DNA from: a bacterium
GTDB taxonomy: Bacteria > Verrucomicrobiota > Verrucomicrobiia > Limisphaerales > UBA11358
DNA length: 43,577 bases
NCBI GenBank assembly: GCA_021813325.1
Contig: JAKALA010000032.1
Coordinates: forward strand, 1 to 43,577
Reading direction: 5' to 3'
In this document: one piece after another, positions 25,980-35,239 of the stretch
How the letters are laid out: each line of letters opens with the position of its first letter
Numbering within the stretch: the first letter of the stretch is position 1
The notes under the pieces: model-generated
What the model was told of the DNA's origin: nothing
The model's input: the letters and a program-made list of their open reading frames with translations, nothing else
Database searches by the model: none
Translations under genes and position numbers: made by a program

Positions 25980-28900
25980 TCAGAGCGCTGAAGGTTTCCA
26001 CCGATATTCCGCCGCCCCGTTTAATTTCAAACGCCAAAAATCGCCGTTTGCTTCCGGCGAAATTTCCTGCGTGGCGCCGTTCAGCGAACGCACCGTTTCC
26101 GGGCGCCCAAAACGCTTGGTCTTGAGTTCAAGCAAAAATTCCCGGTCGCGCGGGAACGGGCGCAGCACCCATTCATCCCTTTCGCGGCGCACCAACACGC
26201 TGCCGTCCGTGCGCAGATCGCCAAAATCCAGCACGGCATTTTTCAAGTTGAGATGCTGCGAATAGATGGCATCCGCATCGCCATCATCCGGCCCGGCCTT
26301 TTGAAACGAAATTGCGCTGCCGCCATCTCGAATATGCACAGTTCCCGTTTGAATGCGACTTTCGCCGTCATCTTGTCCCAGAAGCGCCAACCGGCCCCCT
26401 TCCGGCAAATACAATCCCATCCGCAAATCGTAATCGCCATCCGGCAAATCCGCCGGCCATTTGATTTCATGCGGTCCGTCTTCCACGGTTTGTCCGCTGC
26501 GCCAGGTTGAACTAGGCTGGGCCAGTGGATGGTCGTCTTGCATGACGATTTTTCCATCCGCAACGAAGTGGACAAAACAATGGTAATCGCGCGGCAAGGT
26601 TTCATTCGCCTGCCATTGGTAACGCACCACAAAGGCCCGCGCCCCGGTTTGATGAAACGCGCTGACGGAGGGGCGAATCTGATGAATTCCGCTCTGATTC
26701 CAATCCCGCGCGGGACGCGCGTTCGCAAATGTTGAGTCGGCAGTTTCGGCAAAATCAGCCACAACGCCCTGACACAACGCCGTCCAAGCCGTCACCCCGG
26801 CGCCCTTTGCCAGCCAGCCATATTGCGGCAAAACACAGCCTGATTCTTCAAGCGGCTTCGGCGCATCGTTGGCAATTACCGTCAAGCCGTTGTCATAAAC
26901 CGCCCGCACCTGCCGCCAGACTCTGGCTCGCGCAGCAACCCCGCTGGCCACCCAATGATCGTGAACTCGATACTGAATGTTGGTTGCCCGAGCCGTGGCA
27001 TATCGCGAAGTCACCGGGGTCATCAAATGATGTTCCAACCAGGCCAATGGAATGACCGCATACGTGGCTCCGCCCAGAAAACCGGCATGACCATAGGCAA
27101 TTTCCTGCATGCGATATTGGTCCAGCACCACCATCGGCGGCAAGCCATGCCATGAGGGTTTTTGCCACCAGCGTTCGTAGTAACCCATCCCGTGGTTGAA
27201 CTGCAACGGATGAATTTTCAGCAAGTCAAAATCCACGAATAACGGGGCCGTTTGTCCCGCGCTTCCCGGCCAGCCAACGCCAAATTGGGCTTCCACCCCA
27301 TCGAGCAGGCCGCTCCAAAACCAATGATTCGCGCCTTCGCCAAAGACCGGCCCGCGATACAACTCCCGCTCGTAAGCCCAGAGTTTGCGATGCGTTTGCC
27401 AGGTCGGTTGAAACGTGCCCGCTCCTTCCCGGTCGGCGCGATAATCCACGTGAAACCACGGCGGCACGGCCGAATGAACGTCCAGGTAATCGGCGTTGGG
27501 CGCATAACGAGCCACGATCTGCGGACTCTGGCTCTGCGCCAGCGGCAAAATAGCATGCGGTTGCACGGCGAAGGACTGGATTTTTGTGCCCGGATTGAAC
27601 CAGGCCAGCTCGCGATTTCCGTGCGAATCCAAGGCGATGTCGTTGGTGTGGAAACCTTCGTAGTCGGGATAGTAATCGACGTAGTTTTCGTGCAACGCGA
27701 TGTCATAACCCAGCCGTTTCGCGGTGGCGACCAGATGCTTCATCGCGACATCGCCTCCGAGGTTCGCGTTGGCAGGAACATGCGCCGGCAGCGCATTGTC
27801 ATAGCCGCTGCGTTGCCAGTCATGGATGATCGCCACACATTGGTTTAATCCATAATCGTGGAGCATCTCCAAATTTTTCGCGATGTCATCAAACCGTCCA
27901 CCCCAGATATCGAGAATGATCTTGCCGGCCAAATGTTCGCGAAACGGCGAAGCCAGATTGGGAATATTGGGCAAAACTTCCGGAAGATTCCACGCGGCGG
28001 AGAATATCACCCGTTCATGCAAAGACTCGCGCGTGCCATCGGTGCGTTCGCCGTAAACCGCGCTGGTGTTGTCGTGATAGGAAGCGGAGGCACCAGTCCA
28101 ATCAAGGAACGCGTTTACAAATAAATCCTCTTTTGCGAGAAAATATATCTGACCCGAATAATATGGAACCGCGACCGGTTGACGATGCAACACCGGCCCC
28201 CAACGTCCGGCATCGAACGCGGCGATTTCCGGCTGATTGCAGACAACTTCCAGCGCCAGGCTTTTGCCAATCAGTTTGGCCAAGCAAGTCAGGGTGACCT
28301 TTTGCCCATTGACGGCATAAGTCGAGATGCAGACCGCTCCATTCGATGCCGCAGTCATCTGGCTGCCAATCAATTCTGCCTTGTGAATCCAATCCAAACG
28401 GGCATCGCGCGCAAAGGTCACAACGTCCGGCTTTTTCGCACCACACGGCGTCGCAACTAATTGCCATTTGCCTAGCGGAGAATTTTCAGATGCATCTGGA
28501 CAAGTCCATTGATATTGCAAAATGCCATCAGCGCCCGAGTAGGTGAGAACTGCGGTCTGATGACTGACTGCGACCGTTGTGGTTCCGGTATAACCCGAGA
28601 CCGGCGCCACTTCGTCATTCGGACGCGAATACAGACGCCGCAAATCCAACGGCGGCAACCGACCCAAAGTTCGAGTTGGCTTGGCAACAAAACCAGTCAG
28701 CACCAGTTCACGCCCACCCCACAAAGCGAAGTCAAAAGCCGAATTGTCATGCGGTCCGGGATCGGTTTCAAACCGTAAGGTCACGATTTGCCCCGCCAAG
28801 GCGGAGAGATCAATCGTAAATGGCTTCCAGATTGAATCCGCACGATGCTCATCCAACCTGGCTTGACCGTTCACAAATATACGAAATGTCGCGCCATCGG

Positions 28901-29336
28901 ATTTCGGCTTTTCTCCCGGTCCAGCCATCGCATCGGCACGCATGGCGATGGCCCCGACTAATGTGATGCCTTTGATCGCGGCTGCGGGAGGCAGTTGAAA
29001 GCGAAATTCCTGAAACGCCACGCCGGTTCCTCCACGCCAGGGCGGATGCAACAAAACCGCAGTGCGACCGTTTTGCACGCCTGCCGGCTGCAATGCCACG
29101 CCGGTCATCGGTTCAAAACCGCCGCTCCAGCCAAGGGGAAAATATTTCTCAACTTGACCCCGATATTGATAGCCCACTCCGTAAAGCCCGATCTCATCCA
29201 GATTGATTTGTTCCGCATCTGGAACGATCATCGGCTCCAATTCTTGCGCTTCGGCCAAGTTCATAACGAAACAGATCGTCAAAACAGGCAAAGCGAATCG
29301 CTTCCAAAGTCTCAAGAACTGGCCGGGAAATTTCAC
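25980..29336 (-). CDS. Very large secreted putative glycoside hydrolase (DUF5696/GH101-like barrel)
   Basis: An 1118-residue exported protein. It has a signal peptide (about 1-30, ending LAEA) and an N-terminal carbohydrate-binding-type beta-sandwich (about 105-212, with FRIFVNGQARLDEH and FTIDLSALAGQIVTLRF, NPCBM-like). A beta domain follows (about 240-450), then a TIM-barrel-like core (about 470-800, from KIILDIWGGRFDDIAKNLEML). YLDVHSAVPP (D619) and GPVFGEGANHW (E667) lie at the ends of predicted barrel strands and are plausible nucleophile and acid/base. Beta-sandwich modules complete it (about 890-1118). The DUF5696 assignment, a family distantly related to GH101 endo-alpha-N-acetylgalactosaminidases, is from memory of motif style and moderately sure; the substrate is unknown. 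It is convergent with HU and 103 bp downstream of the DUF3047 gene. Confidence 0.68.
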   Translation of the reverse strand: MKFPGQFLRLWKRFALPVLTICFVMNLAEAQELEPMIVPDAEQINLDEIGLYGVGYQYRGQVEKYFPLGWSGGFEPMTGVALQPAGVQNGRTAVLLHPPWRGGTGVAFQEFRFQLPPAAAIKGITLVGAIAMRADAMAGPGEKPKSDGATFRIFVNGQARLDEHRADSIWKPFTIDLSALAGQIVTLRFETDPGPHDNSAFDFALWGGRELVLTGFVAKPTRTLGRLPPLDLRRLYSRPNDEVAPVSGYTGTTTVAVSHQTAVLTYSGADGILQYQWTCPDASENSPLGKWQLVATPCGAKKPDVVTFARDARLDWIHKAELIGSQMTAASNGAVCISTYAVNGQKVTLTCLAKLIGKSLALEVVCNQPEIAAFDAGRWGPVLHRQPVAVPYYSGQIYFLAKEDLFVNAFLDWTGASASYHDNTSAVYGERTDGTRESLHERVIFSAAWNLPEVLPNIPNLASPFREHLAGKIILDIWGGRFDDIAKNLEMLHDYGLNQCVAIIHDWQRSGYDNALPAHVPANANLGGDVAMKHLVATAKRLGYDIALHENYVDYYPDYEGFHTNDIALDSHGNRELAWFNPGTKIQSFAVQPHAILPLAQSQSPQIVARYAPNADYLDVHSAVPPWFHVDYRADREGAGTFQPTWQTHRKLWAYERELYRGPVFGEGANHWFWSGLLDGVEAQFGVGWPGSAGQTAPLFVDFDLLKIHPLQFNHGMGYYERWWQKPSWHGLPPMVVLDQYRMQEIAYGHAGFLGGATYAVIPLAWLEHHLMTPVTSRYATARATNIQYRVHDHWVASGVAARARVWRQVRAVYDNGLTVIANDAPKPLEESGCVLPQYGWLAKGAGVTAWTALCQGVVADFAETADSTFANARPARDWNQSGIHQIRPSVSAFHQTGARAFVVRYQWQANETLPRDYHCFVHFVADGKIVMQDDHPLAQPSSTWRSGQTVEDGPHEIKWPADLPDGDYDLRMGLYLPEGGRLALLGQDDGESRIQTGTVHIRDGGSAISFQKAGPDDGDADAIYSQHLNLKNAVLDFGDLRTDGSVLVRRERDEWVLRPFPRDREFLLELKTKRFGRPETVRSLNGATQEISPEANGDFWRLKLNGAAEYRWKPSAL

Positions 29337-29439
29337 AGGGCATCAGACGCTTGTCGGGTGGGGTGAGTAACAGTTATTTGGCTCTACTAACAGAACGTCC
29401 GCACATTATCGCCACGTGGGCACATCCGGCCAAGGCCGA

Positions 29440-30090
29440 TTATTGGGCAGTCAGTTCAATATCCGCGTAATCGCAGGTCAGATGCGTTTTCAAACTGTCG
29501 GCATCCGTCAGCACGCCCAACCCGACAATCTTGGGCATGGTCCGGCCGGGGAAGGCGCGTTTCCAATCCGCCGTCACGTCGCGCTCCTCGGCAACCCATC
29601 GCCCGGCGCGCGCGTTGCCGGATTCCACGATAATCAACCGTGTGCGTCCCGATTCCGGATGCGGCAGAAACTGCCCCGGCTTTTCCGTGTTGGCCCAAAG
29701 ATAGTTTAATGTTCTTGGGATGCCGATAAAGGTGTCGAAAGCCACAAATACGCGCCCGGCATGGTCAAAGCGGCTGACATCGCGCTCCGAACCATTGGCG
29801 GCCACTCCACGAATCCGCCAGCGCCAGCGCAAGGTCAATTTTGAATGCGGTTTGAAGTTGAGCTTGGTGGCAAGGGCCGAACAGGATTTGTCGGCGTCGG
29901 CGTGCAGCCAGGCATTCGTGCCATCCCGCACCACCGTGTATTCGGTTTTGCCTCCGAAAAAAGAAACCGCGTGCCAGTTGTCTGCCAGCCCGCGAGTAAA
30001 ATCATCAGCAAAAACGACTTTATCCTGCGTCGCACCGCCACACGCCAACGACGCTGAAATCATCAGGGCTGCAAACCAGCGTTTTGTCAT
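29440..30090 (-). CDS. Exported DUF3047-family protein
   Basis: A 216-residue exported protein of unknown function that fits DUF3047. After a signal sequence (MTKRWFAALMISASLACGG; the Cys could make a weak lipobox) come FADDFTRGLADNWHAVSFFGGKTEYTVVRD, LTLRWRWRI, DHAGRVFVAFD, LNYLWANTEKPGQFLP and VTADWKRAFPGRTMPKIVGLGVLTDADSLKTHLTCDYADIEL. These are the repeated beta-sandwich blocks of the family, a concanavalin-like fold. It probably works in the periplasm or on the surface. The next gene on the same strand is the large glycosidase, but the 103-bp gap and lack of shared features leave any link open. Confidence 0.78.
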   Translation of the reverse strand: MTKRWFAALMISASLACGGATQDKVVFADDFTRGLADNWHAVSFFGGKTEYTVVRDGTNAWLHADADKSCSALATKLNFKPHSKLTLRWRWRIRGVAANGSERDVSRFDHAGRVFVAFDTFIGIPRTLNYLWANTEKPGQFLPHPESGRTRLIIVESGNARAGRWVAEERDVTADWKRAFPGRTMPKIVGLGVLTDADSLKTHLTCDYADIELTAQ

Positions 30091-30139
30091 TCCTCAAACA
30101 TAACGGCTTCGCGATCCGACTGAAGTTACGTTTTGGCAA

Positions 30140-31013
30140 CTAATGGCCGACCCGCCAACTTTGCCACGCCCGATGTAAATTGCTGCAAAAGATATTCGCC
30201 GGCTCGGCAAAAACTGGTCCGCCCAGGCCGGCAGCCAAACGGCCAAGCCGCTTGCGCCGATGTTTGATCATTTGAACCAGCTTGCGGATTTCGCGTTTCG
30301 GCTGCATTTCCGCAATGACCTGACTGAGCAAATTTAGATCGTGATCAGTCCCTAGCATTTCCCCCCAGCCTGGCCAGTGCTTGCTCCGTTTCCGCGATTT
30401 TCTGCGGCCATTTTGGACAAATCAGTCGCAGTTGATTTTCGATCTGCTTCACCGCCTTGCGCCAGGCGTGCAGATTTTCGGCTGATGGATTGTCCACGAC
30501 CTGATGGAAGCACTGCCGCCCGCGCTGATAACTGCGCGCCACCCCGGCCTGAATGGTCATCCAGCCGGAGTTTGGCTGTTTGAGGCAGCAAAGGTGGCGC
30601 TTTACGTTGCGCAGACGCTCGTCCGCCCGTCCGCTAAAATCCCGCTTTGCCAACTGGCGCAAAGCGTGCCGGCAACGCTCTCGCAGATGTTTCCGAATGG
30701 GTGAAAATTGGTGACTTTTAGATCGCGCCAAATCATCGAAAGCATTTAAAATAACCCGCGCATCCCGTGAAACGGCCAAAGTGTCAGCCACCCAGCGCAA
30801 CGACTTCTTTGCCTGGCGATACGCAGATCGATCCATGTCTTCGCGCACCAAATCAATCAAGGCCCGCAATTTCTTGATCTCCTTGCGCACCGCATGAACA
30901 GCATCCGCCTGCCCCGTGTGAGGCAGCTTTCTGCGAGCGAATTTAATCCGCTCATTGCAAATCCGTCGCACTGCTATCAGCGGTTCTTCGGATATTTTGA
31001 AACTGCCCGCCAT
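30140..31013 (-). pseudogene. CHAD-domain protein gene split by a 1-nt frameshift
   Basis: CHAD domains are helical, histidine-rich modules that bind inorganic polyphosphate. The 5' part (31013 to 30345, 222 codons) has HAVRKEIKKLRALIDLVRED and LHAWRKAVKQIENQLRLI, the two conserved basic helices, and then runs out of frame after ALARLGGNARD. A second frame (30358 to 30140) continues the family exactly: MLGTDHDLNLLSQVI, matching the LG(E/D)xLGxDHDL block. The join lies in a run of six C (30361-30366 on the plus strand); five C would read LARLGEMLGTDHDL and give an intact protein of about 290 residues, the normal length. Either a sequencing/assembly indel, a real inactivating mutation, or a slippery site. 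No polyphosphate kinase or CYTH gene adjoins. Confidence 0.85.
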
Positions 31014-31119
31014 GCCACCGGACAGTGTAATCCCAATTTAATGAATTTCGGCAACGAAAATCCACCACCTGGCACGAGCTGGTCATTCCACAGCTTTCAG
31101 TCAAGAAAGTCTGCGAAGC

Positions 31120-31998
31120 CTATTTTTTAAGCAGCCCTTGCACCTCCAACCAATCGGCAAAGCGATCAATCCAATGGTCCGAGGGCAGGTGCTGCGTGCG
31201 CATGCCGAAACCATGTCCGCCCTTGGAATAAAGATGCAGCTCGGCTGATTTTCCCGCCGCAATCCACGCCTGATAGATTTCAACGCTCTGTGGAGCCAGG
31301 CCAAGCGGATCATCCGAAGCCGCCAGAACAAATGCCGGCGGCGCGTCATTGGGAACGCCGTTTCCCTTGATCGCCCAACCATAGGCCGCGTAAATCGGTG
31401 CCGCAAAATCCGGCCGTGTTTCGGGCGCATAATTCATGGCTACCGACACGGCCACAGTTCCGCCGGCCGAAAAGCCAATGATCCCGATACGATTTGGATT
31501 CACGCCATAGTCGGCGGCATGTTTGCGCACATAGCCGATGGCCGCATTGCCGTCGGCGAGCGCCAGCTTCACGATCGGCGCGACCACGGGTTCCAGCGGA
31601 CCACGCGTCATGACCTCGCGGGTTGGGTCATCCGTTTTGCATTCCACCAAGCGGTATTTCAGCACAAAACAAGTGACACCCTTTTTAACCAGGTAGCGGG
31701 CGACATCAAAGCCTTCGCTGTCGATGGACAGCGCGAAAAACGCGCCGCCGGGGCAAATAACCACAGCCGTGCCATTGGCCGTGCCGGGATCAGGTTGAAA
31801 AACCGTGAGGGTGGGATTGGCCACGTTAAACACCACGGGCGTTTGCCAGAGGTTCGTGCGATTTTCCTGTTCCGTTTGCTTCCAATCCTCCGAACCCGGA
31901 GCCGGACCATCGTAAAGCCGAATGACTTTTTCCTGAGCCACGACATTGAGGCAAAGCAATGAAAACAAAGTCGCCAGAAAATAACGCATGGATTTCAT
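31120..31998 (-). CDS. Secreted alpha/beta-hydrolase, acetyl-esterase-like
   Basis: A 292-residue exported serine esterase. The signal peptide MKSMRYFLATLFSLLCLNVVAQ is followed by an alpha/beta-hydrolase core: oxyanion region VVICPGGAFFALS, nucleophile elbow GFSAGG, Asp in LAASDDPLGL and His in YSKGGHGFG. The form resembles the XynB-type/acetylxylan esterase-like hydrolases that deacetylate plant polysaccharides. Start 31998 (or the Met at 31989) is preferred over upstream codons to 32046 because it puts the signal peptide at the N-terminus. It is divergent from gltX across 144 bp and separated from the CHAD gene by 106 bp without a supported gene. Ester substrate is inferred only. Confidence 0.85.
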   Translation of the reverse strand: MKSMRYFLATLFSLLCLNVVAQEKVIRLYDGPAPGSEDWKQTEQENRTNLWQTPVVFNVANPTLTVFQPDPGTANGTAVVICPGGAFFALSIDSEGFDVARYLVKKGVTCFVLKYRLVECKTDDPTREVMTRGPLEPVVAPIVKLALADGNAAIGYVRKHAADYGVNPNRIGIIGFSAGGTVAVSVAMNYAPETRPDFAAPIYAAYGWAIKGNGVPNDAPPAFVLAASDDPLGLAPQSVEIYQAWIAAGKSAELHLYSKGGHGFGMRTQHLPSDHWIDRFADWLEVQGLLKK

Positions 31999-32142
31999 GC
32001 CGCGATTGTTTACTGCGCCCGATTTACCGTCAATCCCTATCGCCATTCGTGTTGAACCGGACTTTTACCGGCACCCAGCATTGCAACTCGCCAATTTTCA
32101 GCGTGGCGAAACGGGGCAAAACAAGGCATTTTATCACTGTTT

Positions 32143-33489
32143 ATGAAACCACGCGTTCGTTTCGCTCCATCGCCCACCGGCTACCTCCACATCGGCGGCG
32201 CCCGCACCGCGCTTTTTAACTGGCTTTACGCCCGCCACACCGGCGGCACATTTGTTTTGCGCATTGAAGATACCGATGCCGCCCGCAATTCGCAGGCAGC
32301 TGTGGATGTCATTCTCGACGGTCTGCGCTGGTTGGGTTTGGATTGGGATGAAGGTCCGTTGACCGGTGACGCCACCGGCCCGAGCAACGGTGATCGCGGA
32401 CCGTATTTTCAATCGCAACGCCGGGAAAACTATCAGCGCCGTGTGGAAGCGCTGCTGTCGCGCGGGTTGGCCTATGAACACGAGGGCGCCATCAAATTTA
32501 AAATGCAGCGTGAACCCATTCTCATTCCCGATCTGGTCGTCGGCGAGGTGCTCCGGAAGCTGACGGATCGTGAGGAAGTGGATCCGGATTTCGTCATCGT
32601 GCGCAGCGATGGCCAGCCCGTGTTTCACCTCGTCAATGTGGTTGATGATTTGGAAATGGGCATCACGCACGTTATTCGCGGCGAAGATCATTTGAGCAAC
32701 ACCGCCAAACACATCGCGCTGTTCAACGCGTTTGGCGTCAAGCCGCCGCATTATGCGCACATTCCACTGATCCTGAACGGTGACGGCTCCAAAATGAGCA
32801 AACGGGACCAAGGTGCTTCCCTGGCTAGTTATCTCGACAATGGATTCCTGCCCGAAGCCGTCATCAATTTCCTGTGCCTGCTGGGCTGGTCGCCCAAGGA
32901 AAACCGCGAAAAACTGTCCCTCGCGGAAACGATCGAGCGTTTCGATCTGCCGCAAATTCTCCGGCACAACGCCCGTTTCGATTACGAAAAACTGGTCTGG
33001 CTCCAAGGCGAATACGCCCGCGAACTGAGCGGTGATCGCTTTTACGAATGCGCGGTTCACGCATTCGGCAAAACAGGCCTGGACACCAACAAGTTTCCGC
33101 TCGAATACGTCAAGGCCGCGCTGGATACGTGCAAAGGCAAGATCAAGATGTTCAGCGAACTGCCGGCCTACGCGGGATTCTATTTCAAGGACGAGATCGT
33201 TTATGAACCCGAAGCGGCGAAGAAGAGTTTCATTCCCGAAAACAAGCCGCGTCTGGAAAAGCTGCGCGACGCCTTTTCCAGGTTGGAAAAATTCGACGCC
33301 GCCGGTATTGAAACCGCATTGAAGGCCACCGCCGCCGAGCTCGGCGTGAAGGTTGGCGCGCTCGTGCATCCGGTTCGCCTCGCTACCACCGGCAATCCGA
33401 ACGGCCCCAGCCTGTATCATTTGCTGGAAGTGCTGGGTAAGGATAAGTCACAGGCCAGAATCGAAAAGGCCATCGCCGCTTTGAGCTAA
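32143..33489 (+). CDS. gltX: Glutamyl-tRNA synthetase
   Basis: A 448-residue class I aminoacyl-tRNA synthetase charging tRNA-Glu. The HIGH-equivalent is PSPTGYLHIGGART (His16), the KMSKS-equivalent is SKMSKRDQGAS (217-221 KMSKR), and the bacterial GlxRS block FVLRIEDTDAARNS is present. The C-terminal alpha-helical anticodon-binding domain is complete but the protein is a little shorter than the usual 465-490 residues. The zinc-binding Cys cluster found in some bacterial GltX proteins is absent. Whether it also charges tRNA-Gln (non-discriminating) cannot be told from this window. It stands alone, followed by a glycosyltransferase gene about 90 bp downstream. Confidence 0.97.
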   Translation: MKPRVRFAPSPTGYLHIGGARTALFNWLYARHTGGTFVLRIEDTDAARNSQAAVDVILDGLRWLGLDWDEGPLTGDATGPSNGDRGPYFQSQRRENYQRRVEALLSRGLAYEHEGAIKFKMQREPILIPDLVVGEVLRKLTDREEVDPDFVIVRSDGQPVFHLVNVVDDLEMGITHVIRGEDHLSNTAKHIALFNAFGVKPPHYAHIPLILNGDGSKMSKRDQGASLASYLDNGFLPEAVINFLCLLGWSPKENREKLSLAETIERFDLPQILRHNARFDYEKLVWLQGEYARELSGDRFYECAVHAFGKTGLDTNKFPLEYVKAALDTCKGKIKMFSELPAYAGFYFKDEIVYEPEAAKKSFIPENKPRLEKLRDAFSRLEKFDAAGIETALKATAAELGVKVGALVHPVRLATTGNPNGPSLYHLLEVLGKDKSQARIEKAIAALS

Positions 33490-33577
33490 CGACAGCTCCG
33501 AACGGAGTGGCATTGTCACCGTTTTGCCACTTTTGTCACCGAACTGTCATTTGCCTAATCGCCATGGCACCGTGAGA

Positions 33578-34675
33578 ATGGTGCGCGACATGGCGCGTAT
33601 TCTTTACAGTTGTTGTGGCGAAGGCCAGGGTCACTCGTCGCGCGTGCTTACGCTCACCCGCGCCCTGACCAACCTCGGGCATGAAGTGAAAATCCTGGCG
33701 AGCAACAAGGCGTTCCAAGTCTTGAGCCAGCAACTGCCGGAGGTCCAGGAAATCCCCGGCTTTACCTTTGTCTATCGCAATAACCGGGTGGAATTACTGG
33801 CCAGCTTTTGGGGCAATTTGCCATTGCTGCGCCAGCGAACTGCGGTCATCCGCCGCATGACAGATTTGATTGAGCAATGGCAGCCGCATCTGGCCATCAC
33901 CGATTTCGAGCCGTTCCTGCCCCGCGCCGCCCACTTGGCCGGCCTGCGCTGCATCAGCCTGGACCATCAAGGCGTGATTCCGTTTGCGCGTCCGCCGCTT
34001 CCATTGGATCAACGCATTCCGGCCACCGCCGCGCGCACGGTGGTCGGTCTGACGAATTATCGCGAGGCGTTCCGTTTCGCAACGTCCTTTTTTTATCCGC
34101 CGGTTTCTGCGAACAGAAATGTTCAGTTCTTTCCCCCGATTTTGCGGGAACGCGTTTTGAGGCTGACGCCACAGCCTGGCGATTACGTGGTTGTTTATCA
34201 AACCAGCACCTCCTTCAAGCAATTGCCCGAACTCCTCAAGCAATTGCCATTTCAGTTCAAAGTTTTCGCTTTTGAACGGGAAGGTCAGGACGGCAATATC
34301 AGTTATTTTCCGCGCTCCGACACGCGCTTCATTGAGGAAGTGGGCGGGGCTTCGTGGGTGCTGACCAACGGCGGCTACACGTTGATGAGCGAGGCGCTCT
34401 ATCTGGGTAAACCGGTTTTCTCCTTGCCCGTCGATTGGCAGTTCGAACAATGGCTGAACGCGCGGTATTTGCACGACCTGGGCTACGGCGTCATGTGCGA
34501 TAACCTCCAGAAATTTCCGGTGAAAATGCAGGGATTTCTGGGCAAGCTGGACCATTTCCGCTCGAATATTTCCCGGGAGAACTTCTTTGGCAATGAACTC
34601 GCATTGTCGAGGATTTTGGATTTTCTGCCGAATCAGGAGGTTCGTCTGGCTGAACCGATTTGCCAAGCGCGTTAA
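33578..34675 (+). CDS. Glycosyltransferase of the MJ1255 type (GT-B fold)
   Basis: A 365-residue putative GT-B glycosyltransferase related to MurG/UGT-like enzymes. It starts (MVRDMARILYSCCGEGQGHSSRVLTLTRALTNLGHEVKILAS) with the GxGHxxR motif of the N-terminal domain. The C-terminal domain carries FAFEREGQDGNISYFPRSDTRFIEEVGGASWVLTNGGYTLMSEALYLGKPVFSLPVDWQFEQWLNARYL, the donor-binding NGGxxxxxEA-GKP block. Proteins of this kind are annotated as MJ1255/VC2487-family transferases; acceptor and donor are unknown. Start may be ATG 33578 or 33590; the longer open frame from 33524 adds a Pro/His segment before the core and is unlikely. It is convergent with rpsG. Confidence 0.82.
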   Translation: MVRDMARILYSCCGEGQGHSSRVLTLTRALTNLGHEVKILASNKAFQVLSQQLPEVQEIPGFTFVYRNNRVELLASFWGNLPLLRQRTAVIRRMTDLIEQWQPHLAITDFEPFLPRAAHLAGLRCISLDHQGVIPFARPPLPLDQRIPATAARTVVGLTNYREAFRFATSFFYPPVSANRNVQFFPPILRERVLRLTPQPGDYVVVYQTSTSFKQLPELLKQLPFQFKVFAFEREGQDGNISYFPRSDTRFIEEVGGASWVLTNGGYTLMSEALYLGKPVFSLPVDWQFEQWLNARYLHDLGYGVMCDNLQKFPVKMQGFLGKLDHFRSNISRENFFGNELALSRILDFLPNQEVRLAEPICQAR

Positions 34676-34699
34676 CTTTTTTCGCTGCGCGTTGCCAAA

Positions 34700-34730
34700 T
34701 AAAAAAGCCGGAACCTTGCGGCTCCGGCTT
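34700..34730 (-). terminator. Intrinsic terminator of the rpsL-rpsG operon
   Basis: AAGCCGGA (34705-34712) and TCCGGCTT (34723-34730) form an 8-bp stem with a CC/GG inner extension. On the minus strand the stem is followed by TTTTTT (reading the AAAAAA at 34701-34706), so it ends leftward transcription from rpsG. On the plus strand the tail GAAATTC is not U-rich, so it would stop the glycosyltransferase transcript only weakly. Confidence 0.8.
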
Positions 34731-34747
34731 GAAATTCAAAGCGTCGA

Positions 34748-35221
34748 TTACCAGCGGAAGTGAGCAAAGGCTTTGTTCGCCTGCGCCATTTTATGCACTT
34801 CATCACGCTTGCGGATGGCGTTGCCCTGACCTTGGTAAGCTTCCAGGATCTCGGCGGCGAGCGCGGATTTCATGGGCTGGCCTTTACGCGAATCAGCAAA
34901 TTCCACGATCCAGCGGAGGGCGAGCGCGTTCTGACGGTCGGTGGGAATTTCCAGCGGCACCTGATAGGTGGCACCACCAACGCGGCGGGCCTTGGTCTCA
35001 ATGCGCGGCTTGGCATTGTCCACGGCGCGCTGCAAAATTTCGATCGGGTTGCTGGCCGGATTCTTTTCGGAGATGGTGTCAAACGCGCCGTAAACAATGC
35101 GTTGAGCCAAGCTCTTCTTGCCACTGAGCATCACGGTGTTGACGAGGCGGGCGACGAGCGCGTTGTTATACTTGCCGTCGGGAGCGACGGGGCGTTTGGT
35201 TGCTTGACGTCTGCGGGACAT
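34748..35221 (-). CDS. rpsG: 30S ribosomal protein S7
   Basis: A 157-residue S7 protein, the primary binder of the 3' major domain of 16S rRNA. MSRRRQATKRPVAPDGKYNNALVARLVNTVMLSGKKSLAQRIVY is the family start. GGATYQVPLEIPTDRQNALALRWIVEFA and NKAFAHFRW at the end are diagnostic. AAGGAAAAG before the ATG is a plausible ribosome-binding site. It lies 18 bp after rpsL. In most bacteria fusA and tuf follow; here the operon ends at a terminator and a convergent glycosyltransferase gene. Confidence 0.98.
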   Translation of the reverse strand: MSRRRQATKRPVAPDGKYNNALVARLVNTVMLSGKKSLAQRIVYGAFDTISEKNPASNPIEILQRAVDNAKPRIETKARRVGGATYQVPLEIPTDRQNALALRWIVEFADSRKGQPMKSALAAEILEAYQGQGNAIRKRDEVHKMAQANKAFAHFRW

Positions 35222-35239
35222 GATTCTTTTCCTTAAAAA

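Noticed and set aside
30140-30358. Separate small gene of 72 codons
   Set aside because: Its sequence MLGTDHDLNLLSQVI is the missing C-terminal block of the CHAD protein upstream; a one-base change joins the two.
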